Below are positions 26,380 through 36,050 of a DNA stretch of 64,000 nucleotides, piece by piece; position 1 is the first letter of the stretch, and each line of letters opens with the position of its first letter. The notes beneath the pieces were generated by a model. That model was not told the origin of the DNA. It searched no databases and saw only the letters and a program-made list of their open reading frames with translations. Source of the stretch: JANQMY01 sp965228775 (lineage in GTDB: Bacteria; Pseudomonadota; Alphaproteobacteria; JANQMY01); the NCBI GenBank assembly GCA_965228775.1, contig OZ245840.1, forward strand, positions 1,178,001 through 1,242,000. Reading direction: 5' to 3'. The translations under genes and the position numbers were made by a program.

Positions 26380-27177
26380 CTAAGCTTTGCCTAATGAATG
26401 CTGAGCGGCACGAGATCTGGGCCCGTGGAAATACTCCCGGATCCAGGGATGATCATGCGCCATCATGTCTTCCATGGTGCCCACGACGATAACACGTTTT
26501 TCGGCCAGCACGGCTATGCGGTCGCAAATCGCGTAAAGACTATCCAAGTCGTGCGTCACCATAAACACAGTCAAACCAAGTGTTTGCTGCAGCTTCTTGA
26601 TAAGCTGATCAAAGGCGGCAGCGCCAATTGGGTCCAACCCTGCCGTCGGTTCATCCAAAAAGACAATCTCTGGGTCCAGCGACAGAGCCCGCGCAAGACC
26701 GGATCGTTTCCTCATGCCGCCCGATAGTTCCGATGGAAGTTTTGCGCCCGCTTCTGCAGGCAGGCCAACCATGCGGATTTTGATGGCCGCCAGCTCGTCC
26801 ATTAGATCTTGCGGCAGCTTGAGGTGTTCGCGCTGCGGCACTTGGATGTTCTGAGCAACCGTTAGAGAGGAAAAGAGAGCCCCGTCTTGGAACAGAACAC
26901 CCCAACGCCTCTCCTGAGCGCGGCGCTCATCGTCCGGCAGTGCCGTTAGGTCCGTCCCAAATACTTCAATGCGACCGGCAGCCGGTGTCAGCAGACCGGT
27001 GATTGCCCTCAGCAGCACGGATTTGCCCGTACCGGAGCCCCCCACAATGCCAATCACCTCGCCCCGGCGCACATCCAGATCCAAATGGTCGTGCACCACG
27101 TGAGACCCAAACTGTGTCCGCAAACCACGAACGGAAATAATGTTTTCTGTTAGTAATTTAGAGGACATTCCTACCAT
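26380..27177 (-). CDS. mlaF: MlaF-family ABC transporter ATP-binding protein
   Basis: 265 aa. Walker A GGSGTGKS, signature LSGGMRKR, Walker B IVFLDEPTAGLDP, and H-loop VTHDLDS are intact. The MRKR after the signature is characteristic of Mla/MCE ATPases. ATG at 27177 overlaps the stop of mlaE; an in-frame ATG at 27168 is an alternative. Confidence 0.93.
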   Translation of the reverse strand: MVGMSSKLLTENIISVRGLRTQFGSHVVHDHLDLDVRRGEVIGIVGGSGTGKSVLLRAITGLLTPAAGRIEVFGTDLTALPDDERRAQERRWGVLFQDGALFSSLTVAQNIQVPQREHLKLPQDLMDELAAIKIRMVGLPAEAGAKLPSELSGGMRKRSGLARALSLDPEIVFLDEPTAGLDPIGAAAFDQLIKKLQQTLGLTVFMVTHDLDSLYAICDRIAVLAEKRVIVVGTMEDMMAHDHPWIREYFHGPRSRAAQHSLGKA

Positions 27178-28403
27178 CCAATCTCAACAAAGAAGATGGA
27201 GAAAAGAGCGTCCGCAATAATCACCAAGAAGATGGATTCGACCACAGACTGGGTCGTCCGTTGACCGACCGATTCGGCACTGCCTTCCACTTTGAGCCCC
27301 TCATAGCACCCCACCATGCCGATCAGGAAAGCAAAGAATGGCGCTTTGATGATGCCGATCCAAAACTGAATGAGGTCCGTGTTTTCAATGAAGCGGCTAA
27401 TGAACATGGTCGGCGATATGCCAAGCGAGACCCAAGCTACGAGTGCCCCACCTGCAAGACCGGCAATGTCAGCCCCAAACACCAGCAGGGGCAGCGTCAA
27501 AACCAGTGCCAGGATGCGCGGCAGTACCAGCATTTCGATCGGATCGAGCGCCAAGGTCTGCATGGCGTCGACTTCTTCATGCACCTTCATGGATCCGATC
27601 TGCGCCGTGAATGCACTGCCCGACCGGCCCGCCACAATAATCGCCGTGATCAAAACCCCGATCTCGCGCAAGATCGAGATGGAAATGAGATCAACCGTAA
27701 ATACTTCGGCACCAAAGTTTCTGAGCTGCACAGACCCTTGATAGGCCAGCACCGCACCGATCAAGAATGTCAACAAGGTGACAATCGGGATGGCGTTCCA
27801 GCCGGCTTCTTCCATGTGATAAACCATGGAGGTCAGCCGAAGACGTCTCGGGTTGATAATTGTGCGGAACAAAACGGTCAAAATCAGACCGAAAAACCCC
27901 GTAATGCTGACGGCCTGATCCCAAATGGCCACGGTGGCGATACCAACGCGCTCCAGCACCTGAATAATGATGTTCTTACGCGGTGGCTCGATGTCACAAG
28001 GCTCATCATTTCGGGCCACTTCTTCCAGAAGAATCCTAAAAGCGTCTGCTCCGCCAGCAAACTCGATCTCGGCAGTACCTGATTCGAAAAATTTGGCCGT
28101 GCGGTGAACAAGCCAGGCACCCGCCGTGTCCAAAGCGGTTATGCCAGACAGGTCGATGATCACACGCTGGGTGGCAGGCACAGAAAGTCTGCGCAGCTCG
28201 CCATCAAGCTCAGCGATATGAGAAACAGTCCAGTCACCGCGCGCGACGAAGTGTCCCCCGCGGCCTGCCACTTCCTCGAAAGATGGCGCGCCCCCAGCGC
28301 CTAGATCTGTCACCGGCCCATGTCCCTCTTCATTCAGAACGCAAATCAGCGTCGCGCCCCGCGTAGAACCCAAATCAGCGGTCCGCCTCGCATTCTGACC
28401 CAA
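27171..28403 (-). CDS. mlaE: MlaE-family permease with N-terminal STAS domain
   Basis: 410 aa. The N-terminal ~140 residues form a STAS-like domain (RVIIDLSGITALDTAGAWLVHR); the C-terminal ~250 residues form the MlaE permease with five TM helices and signature GSAFTAQIGSMKVHEEVDAMQTLALDP. In many bacteria the STAS is a separate protein (MlaB); here it is fused. It heads the minus-strand operon and is divergent from the cytochrome c gene across a ~175-base region that must contain both promoters. Confidence 0.93.
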   Translation of the reverse strand: MGQNARRTADLGSTRGATLICVLNEEGHGPVTDLGAGGAPSFEEVAGRGGHFVARGDWTVSHIAELDGELRRLSVPATQRVIIDLSGITALDTAGAWLVHRTAKFFESGTAEIEFAGGADAFRILLEEVARNDEPCDIEPPRKNIIIQVLERVGIATVAIWDQAVSITGFFGLILTVLFRTIINPRRLRLTSMVYHMEEAGWNAIPIVTLLTFLIGAVLAYQGSVQLRNFGAEVFTVDLISISILREIGVLITAIIVAGRSGSAFTAQIGSMKVHEEVDAMQTLALDPIEMLVLPRILALVLTLPLLVFGADIAGLAGGALVAWVSLGISPTMFISRFIENTDLIQFWIGIIKAPFFAFLIGMVGCYEGLKVEGSAESVGQRTTQSVVESIFLVIIADALFSIFFVEIGW

Positions 28404-28579
28404 AAACCTTATCGCAAAGTACCCGAGGGACCAAACACCGTCATAACAGTCGACAAAGCCCTCTCCCTAACGGCAATCCAGATCGTTCTCCACATAAGCG
28501 ATATTTGATCCGGCCGGTTTTGGTCCTGTTCATGTACTTTGTTATAAGAAGTACCGGTTTTCAAAGAGGGGCAATTATT

Positions 28580-29005
28580 GTGAACTTCAAAAAACATGTG
28601 ATTATGGCGTCTTTGCTGACTTTAGGGGCCATTTCGGGACATCAGGGCGCTTGGGCCGCAGAAGGCGACGCCGTTAAGGGCGAGCGTGTCTTCAAACGCT
28701 GCATAGCGTGCCATTCGCTAGAGCCGGGCAAGAAGAAGCCGACAGGTCCCAATCTTCATGGCGTATTTGGCAGAGCGGCCGGTGCGGACCCAGACTACCG
28801 CTATTCACCAGCGATGAAGGAAGCTGGCGCCGGCGGCCTGGTTTGGAACGACGAAACCTTGCTGGCCTATTTGGCCGATCCACGTGGCTATGTGCCCAAA
28901 TCAAAGATGATCTTGAAGCTGCCGAAAGAACAAGATCGCCTGGACGTGATTGCACACCTAAAAGCTCAGGGTGACAGCGCGGAGGAACCAGCCGCAGCAG
29001 AATAG
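28580..29005 (+). CDS. Class I cytochrome c
   Basis: 141 aa periplasmic protein. A signal peptide ends at AWA-AEGD (about residue 27); haem motif CIACH (about residues 42-46), followed by the GPNLHGVFGR region and YVPKSKMIL, whose Met is the sixth ligand. It resembles mitochondrial-type cytochrome c2, an electron carrier between the bc1 complex and oxidases. GTG at 28580 is chosen for its AGGGGC site and the signal peptide that follows. Confidence 0.9.
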   Translation: MNFKKHVIMASLLTLGAISGHQGAWAAEGDAVKGERVFKRCIACHSLEPGKKKPTGPNLHGVFGRAAGADPDYRYSPAMKEAGAGGLVWNDETLLAYLADPRGYVPKSKMILKLPKEQDRLDVIAHLKAQGDSAEEPAAAE

Positions 29006-29138
29006 CGGGCGCGCCTGTTTTTCTTACGCTCGCCTGACTATATCGCCCAGGTTGATGGAACATTAGCCAAAAATTGATGAGAGCCGGGTAGCTTATTTGC
29101 TAGATTAGGAACGGGCAAAGTTACCCAAAGCTTCTCTT

Positions 29139-31343
29139 ATGCGCGCATTGCTTCAATCCATGGGCGGACTTCCGCTGGCGGTGATCCTGCTGGCCGTTAT
29201 TTTCGTTGAGTGGGATCCCCAAGGCGCTGCCACCGCCATACAGAATTTTGGTTTCGACCACTACATCACTGCAGCGCCGTGGGAAGATAAGCCGGAAGAG
29301 ATTGGAGAGGGACGGGATGTCTTGCCCGACGTCCTATATGTGGAATTAGACGCCCCCCGCTACGCGGCCGTGCCCGGCTCCCAATGGCCACGCACAGACA
29401 TCGCCCGGCTTGTCGGCAAGCTAAAAGATGCAGGCGCTCGCGCGGTTCTCTTTGATGAACCATTCGCTCAGCCGGACGCGGCCTCACCAGACCGTTTTGC
29501 AGATGCCCTTATTGGTGAGAATGCGCCATCAGAAATCGTTTCGGCAATTCGCCAATTACCGGACCCAGACGCAATCTTGAGCGAAGCCTTAGGCTCTGTC
29601 CGAAGCATTTCGGCTATCGAACTGGGCGTTGACATACCGCTCAGCGCAGCGGCGATAGCCGACCCGATCGAATTTGACGGTGTTAGTCCAGCGGCGTTTC
29701 TTCCAGCCTTTGACGGCGCTTTTACGGACATGCGGGTCTATGCAGACACTGCAAACGGCGCCGGCATTGTCAGCATCCCAACAAAAACTGACGGCATTGT
29801 GAGGCGCATGCCGCTTCTATTCCTGGCTGATAATGAGATCTTCCCAAGCATTGCATTGGAAACACTGCGGCTCGCAAACGACGCACCGATTGTCGTCAAA
29901 TCAAAAGATACGGCTTCTCCCGTTTGGGACGGTAGCGCTAAGGGCATTACGCATGTGCTGGTCGGGGACTACAATATCCCCACCACGCTAGACGGTGAGA
30001 TCTGGCTTCATCCGCCAGGCCCATCTGCAAGCGTCATTCTCAGCGGCACGGATATTTTGCAAGGCCGTCTCGCAGACCAGCGTCTCGATAACACGTTGGT
30101 CTTCGTGGGCATGAAAGAAGCCCGTTTGTCGAACTATCGTCTTGTCGACGGCAGGCGCGTTTCGCGTGCCCAGCTGCACTTGCTTGCCTATGACCAGATA
30201 AGCTCTGAGCATTTTGTACAACGTCCCGCTTGGGCGCCGCGCGCAGAACAGGCCTATATCGTCATCTTTGGCGTTTTGATTTGGGCCGCTGCCGCGTTTA
30301 CATCCGTTTCATTATCCGCTGTTGTCGCCTCTATCGCCATCGCTTTGCCGGCCTATTTCGGACTGATCATTTTCCGAAGCGAACTCATGCTTTTCGATTT
30401 CATCATACCGTGCGTCACGCTGATTCTGATATTCGTGACCACAGCCGCATGGCAGGCCATTCACGACCAGTGGATGCAGCAGTTGGTGGGCAATACCGAT
30501 GCGCCCAGCCCTCAGGCACCGCTCAAAACAAAAATCGCTCAATCTGCCTATCGCGATACGACAATCATGGTGTGCAGCGTGAGGGATATGGGCAAACTTG
30601 CGGAGCACTATCAAGGTAGCCCCTTTGCCTTGGGAGCGATCGTTAATAAGACGTATGATGGGGTCGCCCAAACTGTTGCAAAACATGGTGGCCAGATCAT
30701 CCAAACAGGCGACACGCTCAAGGCGGTCTGGCACACGGCGCAAGAGCCCGGCACCAATGCAACGAGCGCATGCGAATGCAGCTTGGAGATCGTCGAAAAA
30801 CTCGAAGAGCTTAACGCCTCGTTGGAAGGTGAGTTCTCTTATGATGGGCTGTCCTTCAATGCCGTCACACTAAATATCGGAATTGCCTCTGGGGCATGCA
30901 TTATATCTCAGCCCAGACGACGACCAAAAAGAAATTTGTCCGTATACGGTGCACCGATGAACTTGGCTTCGCGGCTTTGCCGCCGATCGGAACAATACGG
31001 CCCGGCAATTATTGTTGATAACCGCACGGCTGAATTGGAAGGGCACCAGTTGGCTCATCTTAGCCTTGACACGATTGCTTCCGAAACGGACCAAACGCGG
31101 CTCCCAATACATGCTCTGCTTGGCAATGCAGTTGTAAGAGCAAGTCCACGTTTCCGGGAATTCAATCAGTATCATCGGCAACTCTTCGCCGCAGTGCGAG
31201 GACAGCTATGGGAAGAAGCGGAACACATTGTCGAGAAATGCCGCGCCATCCCAGGCGCGTCGCCAACGCTCTACGATTTCTATTCGGAAAAGATCGCTCA
31301 CAAAGAAACATTCGCGGTCGGATCGCGCGAACTTTCTGCCTAA
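29139..31343 (+). CDS. CHASE2-domain adenylate/guanylate-cyclase-like protein, degenerate
   Basis: 734 aa. N-terminal TM (8-25), extracytoplasmic CHASE2 sensor (about 60-365), three TM helices (about 370-440), then a class III cyclase-like domain (about 480-660). In the cyclase domain the first metal-binding Asp is replaced (VCSVRDMGKL instead of F-x-D-I-R-G-F-T) and the purine-selecting Lys is Gln (IIQTGD); the second Asp (GDT) and the Asn/Arg pair (PMNLASRL) remain. So it probably does not make cAMP or acts as a non-catalytic signalling protein. Lies between cytochrome c and mlaC on the same strand. Confidence 0.85.
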   Translation: MRALLQSMGGLPLAVILLAVIFVEWDPQGAATAIQNFGFDHYITAAPWEDKPEEIGEGRDVLPDVLYVELDAPRYAAVPGSQWPRTDIARLVGKLKDAGARAVLFDEPFAQPDAASPDRFADALIGENAPSEIVSAIRQLPDPDAILSEALGSVRSISAIELGVDIPLSAAAIADPIEFDGVSPAAFLPAFDGAFTDMRVYADTANGAGIVSIPTKTDGIVRRMPLLFLADNEIFPSIALETLRLANDAPIVVKSKDTASPVWDGSAKGITHVLVGDYNIPTTLDGEIWLHPPGPSASVILSGTDILQGRLADQRLDNTLVFVGMKEARLSNYRLVDGRRVSRAQLHLLAYDQISSEHFVQRPAWAPRAEQAYIVIFGVLIWAAAAFTSVSLSAVVASIAIALPAYFGLIIFRSELMLFDFIIPCVTLILIFVTTAAWQAIHDQWMQQLVGNTDAPSPQAPLKTKIAQSAYRDTTIMVCSVRDMGKLAEHYQGSPFALGAIVNKTYDGVAQTVAKHGGQIIQTGDTLKAVWHTAQEPGTNATSACECSLEIVEKLEELNASLEGEFSYDGLSFNAVTLNIGIASGACIISQPRRRPKRNLSVYGAPMNLASRLCRRSEQYGPAIIVDNRTAELEGHQLAHLSLDTIASETDQTRLPIHALLGNAVVRASPRFREFNQYHRQLFAAVRGQLWEEAEHIVEKCRAIPGASPTLYDFYSEKIAHKETFAVGSRELSA

Positions 31344-31543
31344 TCAATTTTTACCAAAAAACGTCACACGATAAAGTTGCCGCCATTGGCATATTTGCGC
31401 CCTATTTCCGGCATCGAACCGCCATGAATGCAGATAACACTAAAATTTGATCTTTAACTGATCGGCAGCAACGTGCGGGCACAATGGAAAAATCTCAAAC
31501 AAGGCTTACATCGCCTTCAATGCATTGTGGAAAAGGGATCGCC

Positions 31544-32218
31544 ATGACCAAGGTAGGCCAATTGTTTTCGCTATTTATCTCGACACTGTCGGGGTTTGTT
31601 CTGTGGGCCAATGCAGCCACCACGACGGCTATCGCGGCCCCGTCAAATGCTGCTTTGGTCGATGAAGCAAGAGCTTTCATCGAAACATTGAGCACGGACG
31701 CAATCACCGTATTGGAAGACCAGTCGCTTAATGATGATGCACGCGAGAAAGCTTTTCGCACCCTGCTCTCGCAGAACTTCGATCTGAATTATATCGCGCG
31801 CTTTACGTTGGGCCGGAATGCACGGACAGCTTCAAAGGGCGAGGTGAATGCCTATCATTCGCTGTTCGATGATTACGTCATTCAGGCATATGCCAGCCGG
31901 CTGACAGCTTATGCCGGGGAAGAGATTAAGGTGCGTGGCGCCAAAACCGCCGGCACGAAAGACATCCTGGTTCTCACGGAAATCAAAAACCCGGCTTCGG
32001 GGCAGACCTTCTCCGCAGAATGGCGCGTTCGCCCCCGTGGTCCGGTCTTTCGCGTGATCGATATCAAGATCGAAGGGATCAGCATGGTGATCACACAGCG
32101 CGAAGAATTCTCCGCAATCATCAAACGCAAGGGCATGGATGGCTTGATCAGGACGCTAGAAGACCGAACCGGGTTGGAAGCGGATTATGACACCATGACC
32201 TCTGCCCAATTGCGTTAA
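31544..32218 (+). CDS. mlaC: MlaC-family periplasmic phospholipid-binding protein
   Basis: 224 aa with a signal peptide (cleavage near AIAA-PSN). The body ARAFIETLSTDAITVL, REKAFRTLLSQNFDLNYIARFTLGR and YHSLFDDYVIQAYASRL is typical of MlaC, which ferries phospholipids between the MlaA complex and the MlaFED transporter. ATG at 31544 follows AAAAGGGA. It is far from mlaEFD (25376-28403) and on the opposite strand. Confidence 0.92.
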   Translation: MTKVGQLFSLFISTLSGFVLWANAATTTAIAAPSNAALVDEARAFIETLSTDAITVLEDQSLNDDAREKAFRTLLSQNFDLNYIARFTLGRNARTASKGEVNAYHSLFDDYVIQAYASRLTAYAGEEIKVRGAKTAGTKDILVLTEIKNPASGQTFSAEWRVRPRGPVFRVIDIKIEGISMVITQREEFSAIIKRKGMDGLIRTLEDRTGLEADYDTMTSAQLR

Positions 32219-32414
32219 CCGACTTTAACGAAATTCGCCTCAGGCCGGTCAAATTGACCGGCCATGTTGTTGGTAAACTTGGAAAAATAGCTGACTCGCG
32301 CGTATACTGACTTCAAATCAAAAAGCAAAAACAGTCGTGCAGTATTGACGGCAGTACATTGAAGGGTTCTGGGAAGGCTTCTGGAAGTCCCTAGCCTGCC
32401 GAAGGGGTAACTTA

Positions 32415-33530
32415 ATGTTTCGCAATGCGCTCACGTTCGCTGCCGCTACCTGCACGGCAGCCTTGCTTGGACATAGCGCAGTCCATGCCTACGGACATGA
32501 TCTCGAGCACAGACAAAGTGATGTCGCGGGTAGCGGCTGGCAAATTAGCAGTGCCTATGTAAGCGGTGAGCTTCAGAACGCGACAGTCATCTTCGGCACA
32601 ATCGACCGGCATGACCGCCAGGCGAAAATGGGCATTGCAACGCAACTATTGATCGCATCATCGGCGAACGAAATCCCAACTGGACCGGTTGCCGAAAGCT
32701 TTGAAGAAGCCAATGACAAAGTCGCAGATGCGTCAGGCAATGAAACCAGCGTTTCAGCGCATGATGATGTCACTGTGGCAATGGCGTCGCCGACCGAAGA
32801 CGCTGACGAACGGATTGGCAAAACGCAAAAAGACCGAAACCGGCTTTGGGACCCTATTGAAGGTGTCAATCGGAAGGTGCTTGGTGCCAATGACTGGCTG
32901 GATAGACGCGTCTTCAGCCCAATCGCCAGAGCATATGGCTTTATCACACCGGACTTTCTAGAGAACGGCATTCGAAACATCTTCCGCAACCTGCGTGAAC
33001 CGGCCACGGTTGGAAACCGCGTGCTCCAAGGCGAATTCAAAATGGCGGGCAAAAGCACCGCGCGATTTTTGCTGAATAGCACCGTTGGCGTTGCGGGCTT
33101 TGTCGACTTTGCGGATCAAGTGGGTCTCGAACGGGAGATCGCTGACTTTGGACAAACGCTTTACACCTATGGCGTATCGGCCGGTCCTTATCTTGTACTT
33201 CCCCTGATGGGACCAACAACCACGCGCGACGGATTTGGACAGTTGGTTGACCGCGCGGCAGATCCCGCAACATGGGTATCGCTTGGCGCAGGCGGCAGCA
33301 TCGCTGTGAACAGCCTCGACGGTGTAAGCTTGCGGGAAGAGGTGGGTGACAGTGTGGAACAGCTTCGGTCGACATCGATAGATTGGTATTCCACCCTACG
33401 CTCCGCCTACTACCAAGACCGCCGCGCCTTCTTGGAAGGCGAAGAAGCTGTCGACAATGAAGCCGTTGAAGATTTGTTCGACGAATTCGACGCCTTCGAA
33501 GAAGAAACCTCTCAAGCAGTTCCCAACTAA
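32415..33530 (+). CDS. mlaA: MlaA (VacJ)-family outer membrane protein
   Basis: 371 aa. The MlaA core starts at about residue 141 (RNRLWDPIEGVNR) and contains FLENGIRNIFRNLREPATVGN, FLLNSTVGVAGFVDFA, DFGQTLYTYGVSAGPYLVLPLMGP, all diagnostic. Two points are unusual: the signal peptide ends in AHA-YG without a lipobox after it (a Cys at residue 13 lies inside the hydrophobic part), and residues 27-140 are an extra low-complexity extension. It is followed by dgcA after five bases, so an operon runs to 35849. Confidence 0.92.
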   Translation: MFRNALTFAAATCTAALLGHSAVHAYGHDLEHRQSDVAGSGWQISSAYVSGELQNATVIFGTIDRHDRQAKMGIATQLLIASSANEIPTGPVAESFEEANDKVADASGNETSVSAHDDVTVAMASPTEDADERIGKTQKDRNRLWDPIEGVNRKVLGANDWLDRRVFSPIARAYGFITPDFLENGIRNIFRNLREPATVGNRVLQGEFKMAGKSTARFLLNSTVGVAGFVDFADQVGLEREIADFGQTLYTYGVSAGPYLVLPLMGPTTTRDGFGQLVDRAADPATWVSLGAGGSIAVNSLDGVSLREEVGDSVEQLRSTSIDWYSTLRSAYYQDRRAFLEGEEAVDNEAVEDLFDEFDAFEEETSQAVPN

Positions 33531-33535
33531 ACCGC

Positions 33536-34507
33536 ATGCGGATCACGGCTCGAAAAGAGTCCTGGCCCATCGCAGGCGAATTCCGCATTGCACGAGGCGC
33601 GAAGACGCAAGCCGAAGTCGTCTTGGTCGAAGTCGAACAAGACGGGATATCCGGACGCGGAGAATGTGTGCCGTACACGCGCTATGGCGAGACCGTGGAC
33701 GGCGTTATCGAAACGCTTCGTCAAATTGCCCGCACGCATGCGGTTCTAGATCGAACGAAACTCCAGAAGCTGCTGCCACCGGGCGCCGCCCGCAACGCTT
33801 TGGATTGCGCCCTTTGGCATGTTGAGGCCAGAAGGACCAAAACACCGGTCTGGAAAGCGGCCGGCCTGCCAAAGCCCGGACCAGCCATGACAAGCTACAC
33901 ACTGAGCCTGCAGACACCGGAACAGATGGCCGAGGCTGCGCGTCTTGCCCGGCATTGGCCTTTGTTGAAAATCAAACTGGATGGGAATCGAATTCAGGAA
34001 CGGTTGTTGGCGGTTTGTGAAAATGCACCGACGTCAAAGCTCATCATTGACGCCAACGAATCTTGGTCAATGCAGCAACTCAACTCGGTGCTCAGCTCAT
34101 TCACGAAAAACATCGCCCTTATTGAACAGCCTCTACCGGCCGGCCACGACGACGATCTTTATGGGCTTGATGCGGCTATTCCTCTTTGTGCAGATGAATC
34201 CGTTCACGACTCAAGCTCATTGGATAAGCTTGCCGGAAAATACCAGGCGATCAACATTAAGCTGGATAAAACAGGTGGTCTGACCGAAGCCATCCGCCTG
34301 GCCAAACGGGCCAAGACATTGAACCTGCAAATTATGGTGGGATGTATGGTGGGAACATCACTGGGCATGGCGCCCGCGATGATGCTTTCTGAGCTGGCGG
34401 ATTACGTGGACCTGGACGGCCCCCTGTTGCTCGCACGAGATCGCCGTCCGCCCCTGCGGTATGAAGGCGGTAAGGTTTTTCCCCCAACCGCCAAGCTTTG
34501 GGGATAG
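33536..34507 (+). CDS. dgcA: Dipeptide epimerase / N-acetyl-D-glutamate racemase (DgcA-like)
   Basis: 323 aa enolase-superfamily enzyme. LKIKLDG (KxK, about residue 143-145), LIIDANESW (metal Asp), ALIEQPLP (Glu), LCADESV (Asp/Glu) and INIKLDKTGG (second acid-base Lys) are all present. Family members epimerise L-Ala-D/L-Glu released from murein or, as in DgcA, racemise D-Glu derivatives. Starts 5 bases after mlaA. Confidence 0.88.
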   Translation: MRITARKESWPIAGEFRIARGAKTQAEVVLVEVEQDGISGRGECVPYTRYGETVDGVIETLRQIARTHAVLDRTKLQKLLPPGAARNALDCALWHVEARRTKTPVWKAAGLPKPGPAMTSYTLSLQTPEQMAEAARLARHWPLLKIKLDGNRIQERLLAVCENAPTSKLIIDANESWSMQQLNSVLSSFTKNIALIEQPLPAGHDDDLYGLDAAIPLCADESVHDSSSLDKLAGKYQAINIKLDKTGGLTEAIRLAKRAKTLNLQIMVGCMVGTSLGMAPAMMLSELADYVDLDGPLLLARDRRPPLRYEGGKVFPPTAKLWG

Positions 34508-34536
34508 ACTCCCGCCCCAAAAGGAAGGACCACATC

Positions 34537-34917
34537 GTGCGATTTTGGCTGATACTTTGTGCTGCAAGCGGTTTTGTTTCCGTAGCGGCAGGCGCTTTCG
34601 GGGCCCATGGGCTTGCCAACCGAATCTCGGAAACCGACCTCGCCGCATTCCAGACCGGCGTTCAATATCACTTGGTTCACACTTTGGCGCTGGGGCTTGT
34701 CGCGCTTACGGCCACGCAGCCATCTCTATCGCAAAGCGCTGTGGCGTCCGCCGGGTGGTCATTCCTGGCCGGTATCCTGCTGTTCTCGGGATCGCTCTAT
34801 TTTTTAGGCCTTACGGGTTCACGCGCTTTGGTCTTGGTCACACCGATCGGCGGCCTTGCCTTCCTGATCGGTTGGGCCTCACTATTGTGGGCAGCGGCAA
34901 CAAGCACAAATCAATAG
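34537..34917 (+). CDS. DUF423 family membrane protein
   Basis: 126 aa with four TM helices and the family motif GAFGAHGL (about residues 19-26) and HTLALGLVAL. GTG at 34537 has AAGGAAGG upstream. No biochemical function is established for DUF423; the neighbours show no functional link beyond co-direction. Confidence 0.88.
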   Translation: MRFWLILCAASGFVSVAAGAFGAHGLANRISETDLAAFQTGVQYHLVHTLALGLVALTATQPSLSQSAVASAGWSFLAGILLFSGSLYFLGLTGSRALVLVTPIGGLAFLIGWASLLWAAATSTNQ

Positions 34918-34940
34918 ACGACCGCGAGGGGAGATACGCC

Positions 34941-35423
34941 ATGTCCGAGGTATTCACAGGGCCTTTAACGCATTCCGATATCTTTCTGATTTGCAGTTTT
35001 GGCGTGCTGCCGGCCTGGCTGTTGCTCGCCATTCTGCCTGGGTGGTCTTGGACCGACCACATCGTCCATTCCATCGTCATTCCGGTCATTTTAGGGCTCG
35101 CTTACACCTGGTTCTTTGCCACAGGCGCGTTTTCCGGGGGAGATGTGCCCGAAGGCGGCAACTTCAGCTCATTGGAAGGTCTGATGATCTTGTTCACCCA
35201 GCCAACGGCTGTCCTTGCAGGGTGGATACACTATTTGGTTTTTGATTTGTTCGTCGGGGCCTGGGAAGTACGTGATGCGAGGCGGCGTGGGCTTAATCAT
35301 TTGCTCGTCTTGCCGCCTTTGTTCTTAACGCTCCTTGCGGGTCCAATGGGACTGCTTCTTTACCTGCTAATACGCGCGGCGTTCCGCAAAGGCGGCCTCA
35401 GCTTGAAGGAATCCGCTACGTAA
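34941..35423 (+). CDS. ABA4-like (DUF4281) membrane protein
   Basis: 160 aa with four TM helices. WIHYLVFDLFVGAWEVRDARRRG and PLFLTLLAGPMGLLLYLLIR match the ABA4-like family, named after the plant neoxanthin synthesis protein. In bacteria its role is unknown. ATG at 34941 follows GAGGGGAGA; the longer frame upstream overlaps DUF423 and dgcA and is not coding. Confidence 0.85.
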   Translation: MSEVFTGPLTHSDIFLICSFGVLPAWLLLAILPGWSWTDHIVHSIVIPVILGLAYTWFFATGAFSGGDVPEGGNFSSLEGLMILFTQPTAVLAGWIHYLVFDLFVGAWEVRDARRRGLNHLLVLPPLFLTLLAGPMGLLLYLLIRAAFRKGGLSLKESAT

Positions 35424-35438
35424 TTTACAAGTTTAGGC

Positions 35439-35849
35439 ATGACCGACCATGACGCCCTCGTCTTCGCCAATGAGGCATTCTATGCCGCATTTCGTGATGG
35501 CGATTTGGCAACGATGGACCAGCTCTGGGCAAACGACACAGCGGTTTGCTGCATCCATCCGGGATGGAACCCCCTCTTCGGGCGTGATGCTGTAATGCAC
35601 TCATGGCGGCGGATTTTGCGCGGAGGCAACCGCCCCAACATTATCTGCCATGACCCCCACCCTCAAATTATAGAAGACACAGGCATGGTGATCTGCTTTG
35701 AGCAGATTGGGGCCGATTTCCTAGTGGCCACGAACATGTTCGTCAGGCAGGCCAAATCTAACATTTGGCGCATGTTTCACCACCAATCGGGACCGGCCGC
35801 AACACCGCCGGACATCAGCACGCCTGACCCACCCGTGTCGATGAACTGA
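35439..35849 (+). CDS. SnoaL-like / NTF2-fold protein (small)
   Basis: 136 aa. ANEAFYAAFRDGDLATMDQLWA, CIHPGWNPLFGRDAVMHSWRRIL and a C-terminal NMFVRQAKSNIWRMFHHQSG are typical of the SnoaL_3/YybH-like subgroup of NTF2-fold proteins. Role unknown. It closes the mlaA-dgcA-DUF423-ABA4-like run; nothing gene-like lies in the following 200 bases. Confidence 0.85.
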   Translation: MTDHDALVFANEAFYAAFRDGDLATMDQLWANDTAVCCIHPGWNPLFGRDAVMHSWRRILRGGNRPNIICHDPHPQIIEDTGMVICFEQIGADFLVATNMFVRQAKSNIWRMFHHQSGPAATPPDISTPDPPVSMN

Positions 35850-36050
35850 TCGAGTGAGACGTATTCACTCTTCAACCAAACCCGCTCTTGTTGCACCGCC
35901 AACTGATCGTTATGATCCCGACCCGTCATACCGGCGTCTCCGCTCGTCCTATCCGAGCCTCAACTTTCGGCACATGACAAACAACTGAACAATCCCACTG
36001 CCGGGAAATATGAACCACTGCCGACTGTGAGGCGGCTGCAGGAGAAATCT

